NCBI RefSeq assembly: GCF_002563655.1
Contig: NZ_PDIY01000001.1
Location: forward strand, 3,012,001 to 3,076,000
Length of the DNA: 64,000 nucleotides
Reading direction: 5' to 3'
Source: Bacillus sp. es.034
GTDB lineage: Bacteria > Bacillota > Bacilli > Bacillales > Bacillaceae_B
Shown here: piece by piece, positions 54,034 through 63,446 of the stretch
How positions within the stretch are numbered: position 1 is the first letter of the stretch
Layout of the letters: every line of letters starts with the position of its first letter
Program-made: the position numbers and the translations under genes
Notes under the pieces: model-generated
Told to the model about the DNA's origin: nothing
Seen by the model: only the letters and a program-made list of their open reading frames with translations
The model's database searches: none

Positions 54034-57000
54034 TTAACTGAATTTGATGTTTTGTAATGTTTTGATGCTTTGGGTATCCTTTAGTTCTCCGTAGAAGAGG
54101 ATACTTGGGTCTACTTTTATGATTTCCCCTGTGGGGGCAGACCACTCTTTAGTTGATGCCACTAATAGAGCATCTTGATTTATATACGCTTCTGACATCT
54201 TTCTATTAGCTGGATGAACAAATGTCATCATCTCTTCCCGTTCGTCAGATCCCAACACGACAAACGGTGTATCCCTTAATACGAATTCTTCTGATCCCCC
54301 ATAGTATTTATGGAAGATTCCTTCTGTAGGAAGTGTAATATAACTGGATTGCAATGTTTCTCCCAGTTTGAAGAAAGCATCCAGATCTAGTATTTCTTTG
54401 TCAATCGTTTGTCCAGAATGTTGATGAATTTCTGCATAAACGGTAAGCACCGGTACTTCCGGCAGGGTCAAGGCGTATTGGCGAAGAATGACGCCTTTCA
54501 TCTTCTCGTGCTGTTTAAACTCTGTTGTTAAACTGAGGCCGGACCAACAGTGACCGTTATGATCCACTTTCGTCACTGATTCAATCGTTGTTTTTTCTTT
54601 CAGCATGGAATACCCACTGATATTTCGGAAGGTGTACGCAATCCCACCGCCCCATGGATTCCACCAGGCACGCGGGCCAGGGGTCGGGTATTGATGATCA
54701 AGTGCTTCATTTCCATTTAAACTTAATGAATAAATTCCCGGATAGTAATCCGAAGAGGCCTTAAATGATATAACCCCATTATCCACAGACCAAATACCCT
54801 CATTTTGTCCGATTTTCACATCACGTTTTCCTTTAACAAATTGTAATGAGTCCATCCTCGCCGTTTGACTCTTAGATGAAAAATCTCCGGAAATCCACTT
54901 TACTCCAGGGGAATTATGTTCAAGTTCCACACTCACTTGAGTAAGAGCATCTTCTTTCAATACTTCTTTCACAACCGTTCCATCATCATGTCTAACGGTT
55001 AAAGTTCCGTGTATATAAGGGGTCATCATGGAATTCAATGAATAATCCTCTTTGGTACCAGTAGTGGAAACAACATCTCCATTTGGTTTTCCGAAAGTAT
55101 AAAGAGTGAGTTCCTTTCGCTCGACTTCATCCCCTACAATGAATTCACGCCACTTCGACCATTGATTTGACATGTTGATGCCTACCTGGATCGGACCTAA
55201 ACAAATCTCCTCATGGGCAGGAATCAAATCCATTTCATATTCCAAAGCCATTCGCCAATCATCTTTTCTGGCAATGGCATTTTCCGGCCAGGATAAACCG
55301 ATTGTATCCCCTTTGGAAGCTTCGAGAAACATCCACCGCTCTGAAATAGCTTTATCATCAATATATTCCACAAATGGAACCAGGGACTCATTACACTTCA
55401 AGACCCCTTCATTTTGAGGGACTGACAGGCCTTCCAAACTTGTGAACACAGGCTGAATCAAAGAAAGCTTCTTCTTTTCCTGATCCCCTGTATTTACTAC
55501 CTCATGCTTGACTTCCACTAACCCCTCTCCATATATCTTGAAATATGAATTGAGTAGTATGGAAGGAAACGCTTCTGATACGAGTGATGTTTTCACAACC
55601 AATGCCTCTGGTAACTCGATGTATTCAATAGAAGACGCTTCTTTCTTTGAAAATTCTTCGCTGTATGGTTTACCGAATTTAGGGGTAAAGAATGAAATGG
55701 GATCCCTGGTGAAAGCAGTTGAACCGATTTTTACCATGTGATTTCTTTTTTCGATTTCAACATAGTGTGGTCCATTATATCCAAACCAGTGCTCGTCTGT
55801 TTCCCCGCCGAATTTTGCCCCGAATCCAGGAAATGCAATTCTCAGTGAAGTCGTAAAGGAGGATCGGTGTCCGTTTTCCCACTTAACCTCTACAACAATT
55901 TCTTCTGATAAAAACCCATTTTTCAACAGCTGCACAGGTACCGGGATGGAAACTCTCCCTTTGGCGCCGACCTTCTCGATCACCTCAGATTCATCCCAAG
56001 AAATCACTTTATTCTCAGGCAGTTTGACTGTCCAAGTGGAATCTTCGCCAACCTGACTTTCAAGGTCGAGATAGACGGTTCCCTTACTGTGGGCTCTCCA
56101 ATTCTTCTTAACAGATCTTATGTTCACTTTACCTGCCTGCTTGGGGTATACACCCATTTTCAGCGAGAGAGGTTGTTTATTTATTTTGAAATCAGCCCCA
56201 ATCACTGGATGTGTTTTCCATGGACCAGGTTCACTTTCTGGCATAGAAACCTTTACAGGGTAATCCCTCATCCATTTGTTTTCCACCAAGAGAGTATCTT
56301 CGAAATCATGTTCTGCTATCGGTGACGAAACACCCTTTATTGAAATTTCAATTGGTTCCTTACTGCGATTTTCAACATGATAGCTTACATAATGGTCTTC
56401 ATTTTCCAGAAGTTTGAATTCCGGTACGTTCATTTGAACTAAATAATCCTGTGTTTCAATTAAACGAATGCCTCGTCCCGTCCGTTCAAATTGAATGCGA
56501 ACGAACTCTTCATCTGCTTCCCACTTGTATTCATAAAACGTGTGTTCATTAACCTTCAGAGCATCCGGTTTGACTTCAATTAAACGCTGACTCGTTTGAT
56601 ACCAATCATGTTTCTCGAAAAAAGGCTTCAACAGATCGAGTTGAAGCACCATTGGGATGAAATTCATTAAATGAACTGTATCATCACGGTCTTCCCAGAA
56701 AAATCCGCATTTTTTATAAAGTGGCACAGCTTTTGTATTTCCCGGCCAGGTAAACAAGTCTAGTCGTGGCCATTGTAATTCCACCGTTTTCTCAATCGCT
56801 TTTAAGACAAGCTGTTTGCCTATCTTCAACCCTTGATACTTAGGGTGGACATTCAGTAACGGAATGTATAATGCACCGACATCCTCACGATATTCGGAAA
56901 GTCCGCAGTATCCTGCAACCTCGTCCCCTACCATGGCTAAAAATAAATGAAGATTGGTGGAACTCTCTTCCTTGTCCTTTACATCCTGTTCTGTTGTAAC

Positions 57001-57111
57001 GGTGGAATCCCCGCCCCAGTTTTCACGGCTCTCATTCCACATTTTGGCGATTCCTTTTGCTAATCCTTCATGATATTCTACGATTTTCACTTGTTGAAGC
57101 GTTGTCTTCAT
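54034..57111 (-). CDS. 1025-aa protein with N-terminal GNAT domain and large beta-rich region
   Basis: Residues 1-155 are a GNAT acetyltransferase (LYIPLLNVHPKYQGLKIGKQ with the acetyl-CoA loop, then NTKAVPLYKKCGFFWEDRDD). The remaining 870 residues are non-repetitive, beta-rich and soluble, with NEW3-like segments (YHVENRSKEPIEISIKG, SRSS-like contacts) and a C-terminal part (about 790-1020) that resembles a mutarotase or carbohydrate-binding sandwich (YYPGIYSLSLNGNEALDHQY, TPGPRAWWNPWGGGIAY). No signal peptide or membrane segment is seen. Whether it acetylates a sugar, peptide or other target is unknown. GGAGG precedes the ATG. A tiny ORF precedes it by 14 bp. Confidence 0.75.
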   Translation of the reverse strand: MKTTLQQVKIVEYHEGLAKGIAKMWNESRENWGGDSTVTTEQDVKDKEESSTNLHLFLAMVGDEVAGYCGLSEYREDVGALYIPLLNVHPKYQGLKIGKQLVLKAIEKTVELQWPRLDLFTWPGNTKAVPLYKKCGFFWEDRDDTVHLMNFIPMVLQLDLLKPFFEKHDWYQTSQRLIEVKPDALKVNEHTFYEYKWEADEEFVRIQFERTGRGIRLIETQDYLVQMNVPEFKLLENEDHYVSYHVENRSKEPIEISIKGVSSPIAEHDFEDTLLVENKWMRDYPVKVSMPESEPGPWKTHPVIGADFKINKQPLSLKMGVYPKQAGKVNIRSVKKNWRAHSKGTVYLDLESQVGEDSTWTVKLPENKVISWDESEVIEKVGAKGRVSIPVPVQLLKNGFLSEEIVVEVKWENGHRSSFTTSLRIAFPGFGAKFGGETDEHWFGYNGPHYVEIEKRNHMVKIGSTAFTRDPISFFTPKFGKPYSEEFSKKEASSIEYIELPEALVVKTSLVSEAFPSILLNSYFKIYGEGLVEVKHEVVNTGDQEKKKLSLIQPVFTSLEGLSVPQNEGVLKCNESLVPFVEYIDDKAISERWMFLEASKGDTIGLSWPENAIARKDDWRMALEYEMDLIPAHEEICLGPIQVGINMSNQWSKWREFIVGDEVERKELTLYTFGKPNGDVVSTTGTKEDYSLNSMMTPYIHGTLTVRHDDGTVVKEVLKEDALTQVSVELEHNSPGVKWISGDFSSKSQTARMDSLQFVKGKRDVKIGQNEGIWSVDNGVISFKASSDYYPGIYSLSLNGNEALDHQYPTPGPRAWWNPWGGGIAYTFRNISGYSMLKEKTTIESVTKVDHNGHCWSGLSLTTEFKQHEKMKGVILRQYALTLPEVPVLTVYAEIHQHSGQTIDKEILDLDAFFKLGETLQSSYITLPTEGIFHKYYGGSEEFVLRDTPFVVLGSDEREEMMTFVHPANRKMSEAYINQDALLVASTKEWSAPTGEIIKVDPSILFYGELKDTQSIKTLQNIKFS

Positions 57112-57125
57112 AATATCCTCCCAGG

Positions 57126-57191
57126 CTATGTTTTAATAGAAAGAACCTCGTAATCATTGATATTTTGACTTGCATCGACGATTGAAATCAT
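57126..57191 (-). CDS. 21-aa upstream ORF ahead of the GNAT fusion gene
   Basis: AAAGGAGG lies 8 nt before ATG and a frame reading MISIVDASQNINDYEVLSIK plus Thr. It ends 14 bp before the large gene, and on the same transcript. It may be a leader peptide or a short peptide product. A second ATG two codons earlier is only 2 nt from the ribosome site and less likely. Confidence 0.5.
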   Translation of the reverse strand: MISIVDASQNINDYEVLSIKT

Positions 57192-57378
57192 CGTCATCGC
57201 CTCCTTTCAGTATGTTGGAAAGATTTTCTTCCCACATCCACAGTGTAAGATTTTATGCGGATTAAGTAAAGAATATTCTAACTAAAAAAATAATTCACTT
57301 ATTTCCAAATGCCGTTGATAGTAGAAAGAGGGAATAATTTCAGATATACAAGACAACCTACAAGGTAAAAAGAAGGTA

Positions 57379-57723
57379 ATGCTCTTGAAATTGATCCGGT
57401 TAGTTTCAATTGTTCTTGGTTTGATGGTTTTGTCGAACCTTTCAATCGGAGAAGGTAGTCAAATTCTTTATGCACAGCAGGAAATTCCGTCCTATGCAAA
57501 ATGGGGAAGCCTTGCAGTGAGAAAAACGAAAGAAAGGTATCCTGATGCAGCGATTGTGGATTATCTTCACATTGGAAAAGAATATGGCACGAAGACTTCA
57601 ACTGAAAAATTTAAGCTTTGGTTAAGGCGGGGCGGTAAGGAATTTGGAGTGTTTGTTGATATCCAGTTTGAAACGGAAAGCGAAAAACTCCTTGATATTA
57701 AGTTTAAGGAAACGGATCGATAG
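57379..57723 (+). CDS. DUF3889 family secreted protein (YqzG-like)
   Basis: This 114-aa protein has a signal peptide (to about residue 32, cutting near YAQQE) and a mature part with IPSYAKWGSLAVRKTKERYP and AAIVDYLHIGKEYG, the signature of DUF3889 (YqzG/YqxI type). The family is extracytoplasmic and of unknown function. AGAAGG precedes the ATG. It is monocistronic, with a bidirectional terminator after it. Confidence 0.82.
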   Translation: MLLKLIRLVSIVLGLMVLSNLSIGEGSQILYAQQEIPSYAKWGSLAVRKTKERYPDAAIVDYLHIGKEYGTKTSTEKFKLWLRRGGKEFGVFVDIQFETESEKLLDIKFKETDR

Positions 57724-57730
57724 CTTTCAA

Positions 57731-57771
57731 AAAAAGAGATCGAAGGATGTGTCAGCCTTCGATCTCTTTTT
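57731..57771. terminator. Bidirectional terminator
   Basis: AAAAAGAGATCGAAGG and CCTTCGATCTCTTTTT form a 16-bp stem around ATGTGTCAG, between convergent genes. Confidence 0.9.
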
Positions 57772-57816
57772 CTACTTTCCCTAAAATCGTTTTACATCTT
57801 AGTATCTTAAAATTCT

Positions 57817-58353
57817 TCATTCTGTTTTGTTGCTATGTATTACTGTGGAAGCAGTGGCAACTCCAATAATGGCACCATCCTCGTTTAGGAGGGGATGGGC
57901 ATAAACGTTGTAAGAGATGTCTCCAGATGGTAAGGGAATGGTAATGACTCGGCTAACTGGCCTCTTTTCAGTTAGAACCTCTTTCTTTAATTTCATCAGG
58001 GCATGATTCCCTACATTATCATCCAGTTCCACATCTGTTTTTCCGATATGATCTTCGGGAATAAGATCAGGGGTATTAAAAATCCATGTGTACCGTAATT
58101 GAGTATCACAATGAGCCAGGATGACAGGGGCATTTTGTAAAGCAATGGAGAATGGATTCTCCTCCAGGTTAAAACTTGATGCATGAAAATCCAGCACTTG
58201 ACCTAACTTGATCGTCACTTCGGCACTTGGTTTCCGGATTCCATTTTCAATTTGGGCATAGTAGGATCTTTCAATAAAGGCTTTTGCAGCTACTTCCTGC
58301 TGGGTCATCTTTTTCCTTTTACGTAACTTAGTGAGCCAAGTTCTTTTATTCAA
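57817..58353 (-). CDS. XRE family regulator with PAS domain
   Basis: This 178-aa protein has an N-terminal Cro/CI helix-turn-helix (about 6-60, KMTQQEVAAKAFIERSYYAQ and IENGIRKPSAEVTIKLGQVL) and a C-terminal PAS-like sensor (about 68-172, with DTQLRYTWIFNTPDLIPEDH, GKTDVELDDN and PLLNEDGAIIGVATAST). It probably senses a small ligand or redox signal and controls nearby genes. The TTG start follows AGGGGGA. The target is unknown; the divergent RsbR-type gene is 295 bp away. Confidence 0.82.
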   Translation of the reverse strand: MNKRTWLTKLRKRKKMTQQEVAAKAFIERSYYAQIENGIRKPSAEVTIKLGQVLDFHASSFNLEENPFSIALQNAPVILAHCDTQLRYTWIFNTPDLIPEDHIGKTDVELDDNVGNHALMKLKKEVLTEKRPVSRVITIPLPSGDISYNVYAHPLLNEDGAIIGVATASTVIHSNKTE

Positions 58354-58648
58354 CCCTCAATCCCCCTTCTAAAACGATAAAGACAGATAAGCAAGTATAT
58401 ACTGAATGTTAGAAAGTGTCTAAACAGACACTTTTTTACGTGTTAATCTTCGGTATAATAAAATGGAAGGAATCTATCAATCATCATTCCTTCACCTCTT
58501 CAATGAAATGCCTTTCTTCCTCAATAAGTAACTTTGATTTTGTACTCAAAATCATAACATAGAATCCAACGCTACCTCTATCTTTTTTCCAAATATATTT
58601 ACATAATTAGACAACCCTCAAAGTTGATTTATAATAGGAGGTTTTCAT

Positions 58649-59470
58649 ATGCCGATGAAGGCCGTTCAGGACGAAGATAAATATCTTGATTTCATTAATC
58701 GTATCGTCGAGTCAAAATCCGGGCTGATACAGGAAAGAGCGAATATAGACTCTCCCTATTCGAATATTGTTGAAGTGTCTCTTAGAAAGTGGAGAGGCGA
58801 TTCCATCGAGGTACTGGCTGATTCATTACGAATGGCTAAAAATTCGGGAAACATCGAAAAGTGGGCATCTTCATCTGTTACCTTGTTCAAGCAGCTGGAC
58901 CTTTCTCTTGAAGTAGCGATAAACGATCTTCATTCCTTTCGCAAAATGATAGGAGAACTGATTAAAGCAGAGGCCATCGCTCAAGACCTGTCGATTGAAA
59001 CGTTCTATGATTTACTTTCTCACTTTCATACAGGGGTCGACCGGGCCATTTTCCGAATCACGATCGCTTATTCTCACCCCCTTTCGGATTCGATCAGTTC
59101 TGAGCTGTCCATCCCCATCGTCAAGGTGACCAATTCGATTGCCATTCTCCCACTTATTGGAGACATCGATGCCTCACGATCAAAAGACTTAATGGAAAGG
59201 ACCCTCACAAAAGGAACAGCAATGGGTTTACACTATTTGATCATTGATCTATCGGGTGTTACGGTTGTTGACACGATCGTGGCAGACCAATTATTTAAAG
59301 TGGTGGCCTCTCTTAAAATAGCCGGAATTCAGGCAGTTTTGACAGGGATCCGACCGGAAATTGCTCATACCATGGTCAACCTGGGAATTGTTATCACGCA
59401 TATTCCAACATTCGCCAGTCTCCATACAGCCCTCATTCATCTTCAAAAAAAGAGCATCCATCAGTATTAA
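58649..59470 (+). CDS. RsbR-like STAS domain protein
   Basis: This 273-aa protein has an N-terminal RsbR-type non-haem-globin-like helical domain (about 1-150) and a C-terminal STAS domain (about 155-270) with ILPLIGDIDASRSKDLMERT, YLIIDLSGVTVVDTIVADQL and VLTGIRPEIAHTMVNLGI. In RsbR the corresponding Thr residues are phosphorylated by RsbT; DT in VVDTIVADQL is one such candidate. It is probably part of, or feeds, the stressosome that controls SigB. AGGAGG lies 8 nt before the ATG; no rsbS/rsbT neighbours are present. Confidence 0.86.
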   Translation: MPMKAVQDEDKYLDFINRIVESKSGLIQERANIDSPYSNIVEVSLRKWRGDSIEVLADSLRMAKNSGNIEKWASSSVTLFKQLDLSLEVAINDLHSFRKMIGELIKAEAIAQDLSIETFYDLLSHFHTGVDRAIFRITIAYSHPLSDSISSELSIPIVKVTNSIAILPLIGDIDASRSKDLMERTLTKGTAMGLHYLIIDLSGVTVVDTIVADQLFKVVASLKIAGIQAVLTGIRPEIAHTMVNLGIVITHIPTFASLHTALIHLQKKSIHQY

Positions 59471-59631
59471 GATGCTCTTGCTTTTTTGATGCTCCATCCC
59501 CAGCTCAACTATGACTTCCCTTTCTAATTCAATAGGGAATAAATTTCAGTTCAAGAGGGAAAATGAGTATATGAAATTTCCGGGCACCATGATGAACTCG
59601 GAATGAAACGAATGAAAAAAGGATGGTGTGC

Positions 59632-60633
59632 ATGACCGATAAGAAAGCGTTATGTTCAAGTGAGCTTGCTACTTTGTGGATGACATATCAGCAAAAGACA
59701 ATGACTCAGCACATACTGGAGTATTTCATAGAGAAGGCGGACGTTGAGGAAGCAAAACAAATCCTGGTTGATACACATACAAATGTGAAAGAATACGTCG
59801 GAAGGCTCACCACTTTATTCGAAGAGGAGGGATGTGTGATTCCCGCCGGTTTTACCGAAGAAGATGTAAATCCAGGGGTTCCTAAACTCTTTGATCACCA
59901 CTTCGATATCTTGTTTCTTAGGCAGCTACAAGCTATCAGTATGGGTTTGCATACGTTACACGTAAATATGTCATACCGGAAAGATCTCATCCTCTTATAC
60001 AAAGAGTTGACCGGCTTCACTCAATCTGTTTATGAAAAGTGCATGGACTACTTACGCGAAAAAGATGTTCTACCAGGACCTCCTGCCGTAACACTCCCAA
60101 AATCAATCGAATTTGCTAATAGCCCTAATTATATGGCTGGTTTCAACATCTTTTCGGATAAAAGGGCGTTGAATACGGTTGAAGTTGCCTACCTTTATTT
60201 TGGAATTGAATCAAATACTTTGGGAATGCAGATGATGACGGGCTTTGCCCAAGTGGCAAATGAATCGGAAGTGAAGAAATACTTCATTAAAGGAAAAGAA
60301 TTATCAAAGAAGATCGTGAGCGACTATTCTAAAGTGCTGCTGGAAAGTGATGTCCAAGCCCCTTCCATATCCGGAGCGAGAGCAACCGATTCAACAGTTG
60401 CACCTTTTTCAGATAAGCTCATGATGTATTGCACCTCCCTTTTCACTAACTTCGGTTTGGGGAGCAATGCCCTGGGAACTGCTTTCAGCTTACGCAGCGA
60501 TCTTCCTGTCAAGCTAGCTTCAACTGCAAAAGACATATTATCTTATGGGCATGACGGAGGTAAAATAATGGCGAAGAACGGTTGGATGGAACAGCCTCCC
60601 AGTATGGAGGATCGAAACAAGCTGTTTAAATAA
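59632..60633 (+). CDS. DUF3231 family protein
   Basis: This 333-aa protein is built of two similar halves, each a long helical bundle (start MTDKKALCSSELATLWMTYQ; second half around NTVEVAYLYFGIESNTLGMQ). DUF3231 proteins of Bacillaceae show this tandem arrangement with ferritin-like, His-containing helices (HTLHVNMSYRKDL), of unknown function. AAGGATGG precedes the chosen ATG; one three codons earlier overlaps the site. The gene follows the RsbR-like gene but is 160 bp away. Confidence 0.75.
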   Translation: MTDKKALCSSELATLWMTYQQKTMTQHILEYFIEKADVEEAKQILVDTHTNVKEYVGRLTTLFEEEGCVIPAGFTEEDVNPGVPKLFDHHFDILFLRQLQAISMGLHTLHVNMSYRKDLILLYKELTGFTQSVYEKCMDYLREKDVLPGPPAVTLPKSIEFANSPNYMAGFNIFSDKRALNTVEVAYLYFGIESNTLGMQMMTGFAQVANESEVKKYFIKGKELSKKIVSDYSKVLLESDVQAPSISGARATDSTVAPFSDKLMMYCTSLFTNFGLGSNALGTAFSLRSDLPVKLASTAKDILSYGHDGGKIMAKNGWMEQPPSMEDRNKLFK

Positions 60634-60657
60634 ATTACGTTTTTCCAAGCAATAAAC

Positions 60658-60702
60658 AAAAGCAGTTGTGCCATCATCCATATGGCTCATCTGCTTTTTC
60701 AC
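60658..60702 (-). terminator. Terminator overlapping the serine hydrolase 3' end
   Basis: AAAAGCAG(T)TGTGCCAT and ATGGCTCATCTGCTTTTT pair, spanning the last codons and stop (60674) of the hydrolase. On the minus strand T-richness follows. Confidence 0.6.
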
Positions 60703-61486
60703 TGTTATCTTTGATTAAGGAATCGCATATCAATTCTCCAATCTGAGCAATCGTGTCTTTCCCAGTTTCGCTTTCTCCAAGTTCATCGATAAGTACCGCT
60801 ATATAAGCCGTTTTATCCCTGAACTTGATAATGGCGCAATCATGCTCAACCCCGGGCAATTCTCCTGTTTTGTTTCCGATATATACTGCTTCCCGGTCCA
60901 TCCTTGATGGGAGTTTGGTATTAAATTGCTGCTGTTGTAAAATATGCAGCATTTTCCCCGTGTTCGTCTGACTGTATTCCTTACCAATGTCCACTACCTT
61001 CAAACAAGTAATGATATCGAGTGCCGAGGTATAGTTATCCAAACCCTTCTCCAAGGCTTCGAAATCCATCAATTTCCTAAGAATCCTGGTATGTTTTAAT
61101 TTTAATGTATGACAGAGTTCTTGTATGGCATTCGACCCTAGCCGTTCAATAAGGAGATTTGCAGCTGTATTATCGGAAACGATGATCATAAGAGTAACGA
61201 GATCCTCTACAGTAAGAGTGAGTTGATCTGAAAGGGACACAAGCACTCCAGCCCCGCCAACTCTACCCTCTTTGGGAATCGTCACCATATCATTAAGGGA
61301 AATTGCCCCTTCCTGTGCTTGACGGAAAGCTTCGAGTAAAATGGGGATCTTAATTAAGCTGGCAGCGGAATAGGAGCGGTCCCCATCAATGTGGAAGGAG
61401 TGAGATGGAAGCTCAACGGCCACACTCACCCTTCCGTTACAACGAACCATTATTTCCCTGATTTTATATTCTAATTCATTCTTCAT
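60674..61486 (-). CDS. Class A beta-lactamase-like serine hydrolase
   Basis: This 270-aa protein has the class A motifs SLIK (SxxK in SAASLIKIPIL), SDN in VSDNTAANLLIERLG, a weak omega-loop (FEALEKGLDNYTSALD) and KTG in GNKTGELPG. Unlike secreted beta-lactamases it has no signal peptide. It is directly downstream of the ykfD ABC gene (19 bp), in the muropeptide cluster, so it more likely cleaves wall-derived peptides than antibiotics. The ribosome site is weak. Confidence 0.8.
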   Translation of the reverse strand: MKNELEYKIREIMVRCNGRVSVAVELPSHSFHIDGDRSYSAASLIKIPILLEAFRQAQEGAISLNDMVTIPKEGRVGGAGVLVSLSDQLTLTVEDLVTLMIIVSDNTAANLLIERLGSNAIQELCHTLKLKHTRILRKLMDFEALEKGLDNYTSALDIITCLKVVDIGKEYSQTNTGKMLHILQQQQFNTKLPSRMDREAVYIGNKTGELPGVEHDCAIIKFRDKTAYIAVLIDELGESETGKDTIAQIGELICDSLIKDNSEKADEPYG

Positions 61487-61504
61487 TTATCTTCTTCATT
61501 CCCT

Positions 61505-62509
61505 TTACTTAGTGACTGCTACTTCATCATGTTCCCTTGTAATCTCCTTGTCGTAAAGGTGACAAGCTACAAAATGCTTTTCCTCTACTTCCTGCCATTT
61601 AGGTTTATGGGTGGCACATGCTTCCATGGCTGCCGGACAGCGGGTTCTGAACACACAGCCAGTCGGGGGATTGATCGGACTTGGTATTTCCCCCTGTATG
61701 ATCATCCTTTCACGTGAATCCTCCACATCCGGATCGGGAATCGGAATCGCGGAAAGCAATGCCTGAGTATAGGGGTGAAGAGGTTTCTTATATAACTCTT
61801 TACTTTCGGTAAGTTCAACAATATGACCTAGATACATCACACCTATACGGTTACTGATATGTTTGACCATCGAAAGGTCATGGGCAATAAAGAGAAAGGT
61901 CAAGCCCTTTTCTTTTTGCAGTTTCGTTAGTAAGTTTACAATTTGTGCCTGTACAGAAACATCAAGTGCAGAAATCGGTTCGTCTGCAATAATGAAATCC
62001 GGATCAAGGGCAAGTGCCCTTGCAATGCCAATACGTTGACGCTGTCCCCCGCTGAATTCATGAGGATAACGGTTGGCATGATCACGATTAAGCCCTACGT
62101 CCTCCAGAAGTTGATAAATGCGTTCCATCTGCTTTCTTTTATCCTTGAATAAGTTGTGTGCCTCCATAGGTTCAGCTATGATTTCCCTTACGGTTGAACG
62201 GGGGTTAAGAGATGCATATGGATCTTGGAAGATCATCTGCATATTCCGATAAAATGATTGTTTCTCCTTATCCGAAAGTCTGTGTACGTTTTTACCGTCA
62301 TATAAGACCTCACCTTCAGTCCGGTCGTATAAACCGATAATGGTGCGACCGGTCGTGGACTTTCCACAACCGGATTCCCCCACTAATCCGAAGGTCTCTC
62401 CCTTGTATATATCAAATGAAATACCATCCACAGCTTTTAACGTTTTTCCTTTTTCCAGGTGGAAGTACTTTTTCAATTCTTTCACTTCTAGCAACTTATG
62501 ATTTGTCAT
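61505..62509 (-). CDS. ykfD: Oligopeptide ABC transporter ATP-binding protein (YkfD/OppF-like)
   Basis: This 334-aa ATPase energises import of peptides, probably murein tripeptides. Walker A is [15 protein letters not shown], the signature is [16 protein letters not shown], Walker B is [13 protein letters not shown], and the C-terminal OppF extension has [14 protein letters not shown]. Start and stop overlap ykfC by 4 bp (62506-62509). Its membrane partners are not encoded here, as for B. subtilis ykfD. GGAGGG precedes the ATG. Confidence 0.9.
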   Translation of the reverse strand: MTNHKLLEVKELKKYFHLEKGKTLKAVDGISFDIYKGETFGLVGESGCGKSTTGRTIIGLYDRTEGEVLYDGKNVHRLSDKEKQSFYRNMQMIFQDPYASLNPRSTVREIIAEPMEAHNLFKDKRKQMERIYQLLEDVGLNRDHANRYPHEFSGGQRQRIGIARALALDPDFIIADEPISALDVSVQAQIVNLLTKLQKEKGLTFLFIAHDLSMVKHISNRIGVMYLGHIVELTESKELYKKPLHPYTQALLSAIPIPDPDVEDSRERMIIQGEIPSPINPPTGCVFRTRCPAAMEACATHKPKWQEVEEKHFVACHLYDKEITREHDEVAVTK

Positions 62510-63429
62510 CGGGGTCCCTCCGTTTCTTCCCAGTAGCGTCTGGCTGCGCATAGCTCTTTTTCATAATAAGTTCCTTTCAATGACAGTATCTCTATTGTTT
62601 TACCGGTGTTGGGGGAGTGTATCATCTTACCTTCACCATAATAGATGGCAACATGATGAATGCTGCCTTTTCCTTCCTCATACGCAAAGAACAAGAGGTC
62701 ACCAGGCAATAAGCGATCCAACGATACCTCTCTCCCTTCCTTTGCCTGGTCATTTGCATCCCGTGGAATCAAATACCCTTGAGTTTTGCACATCGTGTAG
62801 CTGAATCCAGAGCAATCAAATCCATAGCTTGACATCCCACCCCATAAATATGGAAGATCAAGGAATGATTCTCCAGATGAGACAATGTCCTGGCCACTTC
62901 CCCTTCGATCATTTACTTTCGATCTGGATACCATGATATCTGTCTGCCTTAAGAACCTAGTGCCCAAAGGAGTCCCCACTTCTATTAAATCATCATGTTC
63001 TTTCACAATCGGCAAAATGGTTTGAAAGCTGAGTTCTAATTCAGTTTCATTTTCCTTATTGATCAAGTCCGTGAATTTACTTATTACAATGGCATACGTG
63101 TCCGCTTGGGATGACTCACCGGGTGAAAGCTGAACACTCGGGATCCAGCCGGGGTATCCTCGATTGTCTTTTGAAGATGATTGATCAGGTATAAGGACGT
63201 GGGACCAACCGTTACTCTCTTCCAACACGATTACTTCCTGACCGAATAAGGCTTGAGATTGTATTCTGTTCTCATCACAAAGTGCTAAGCGCATATCATA
63301 AGTTAAGGAGTCCAACCAATCTGTCATGTGAGCTGGATTGGTTATGGCGGGTGTATCCAAGTCACGTGCGGAATCCCGGTTTGTCCATAGAGTTGCTACA
63401 GGTACTGCTATTTGCGCCTTTGTCGTCAT
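62506..63429 (-). CDS. ykfC: Gamma-D-glutamyl-L-diamino acid endopeptidase (YkfC, NlpC/P60)
   Basis: This 307-aa cytoplasmic enzyme cuts L-Ala-gamma-D-Glu-mDAP muropeptides between D-Glu and the diamino acid. Two SH3-like domains (about 60-170) precede the NlpC/P60 domain, with catalytic C206 in YGFDCSGF and His residues near HHVAIYYG and IHSPNTG. Order ykfB-ykfC-ykfD matches B. subtilis, where the operon degrades murein peptides. GGGGG precedes the ATG; the frame to 63450 is not used. Confidence 0.92.
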   Translation of the reverse strand: MTTKAQIAVPVATLWTNRDSARDLDTPAITNPAHMTDWLDSLTYDMRLALCDENRIQSQALFGQEVIVLEESNGWSHVLIPDQSSSKDNRGYPGWIPSVQLSPGESSQADTYAIVISKFTDLINKENETELELSFQTILPIVKEHDDLIEVGTPLGTRFLRQTDIMVSRSKVNDRRGSGQDIVSSGESFLDLPYLWGGMSSYGFDCSGFSYTMCKTQGYLIPRDANDQAKEGREVSLDRLLPGDLLFFAYEEGKGSIHHVAIYYGEGKMIHSPNTGKTIEILSLKGTYYEKELCAARRYWEETEGPR

Positions 63430-63446
63430 TTGATTTCCCCCTCTAT

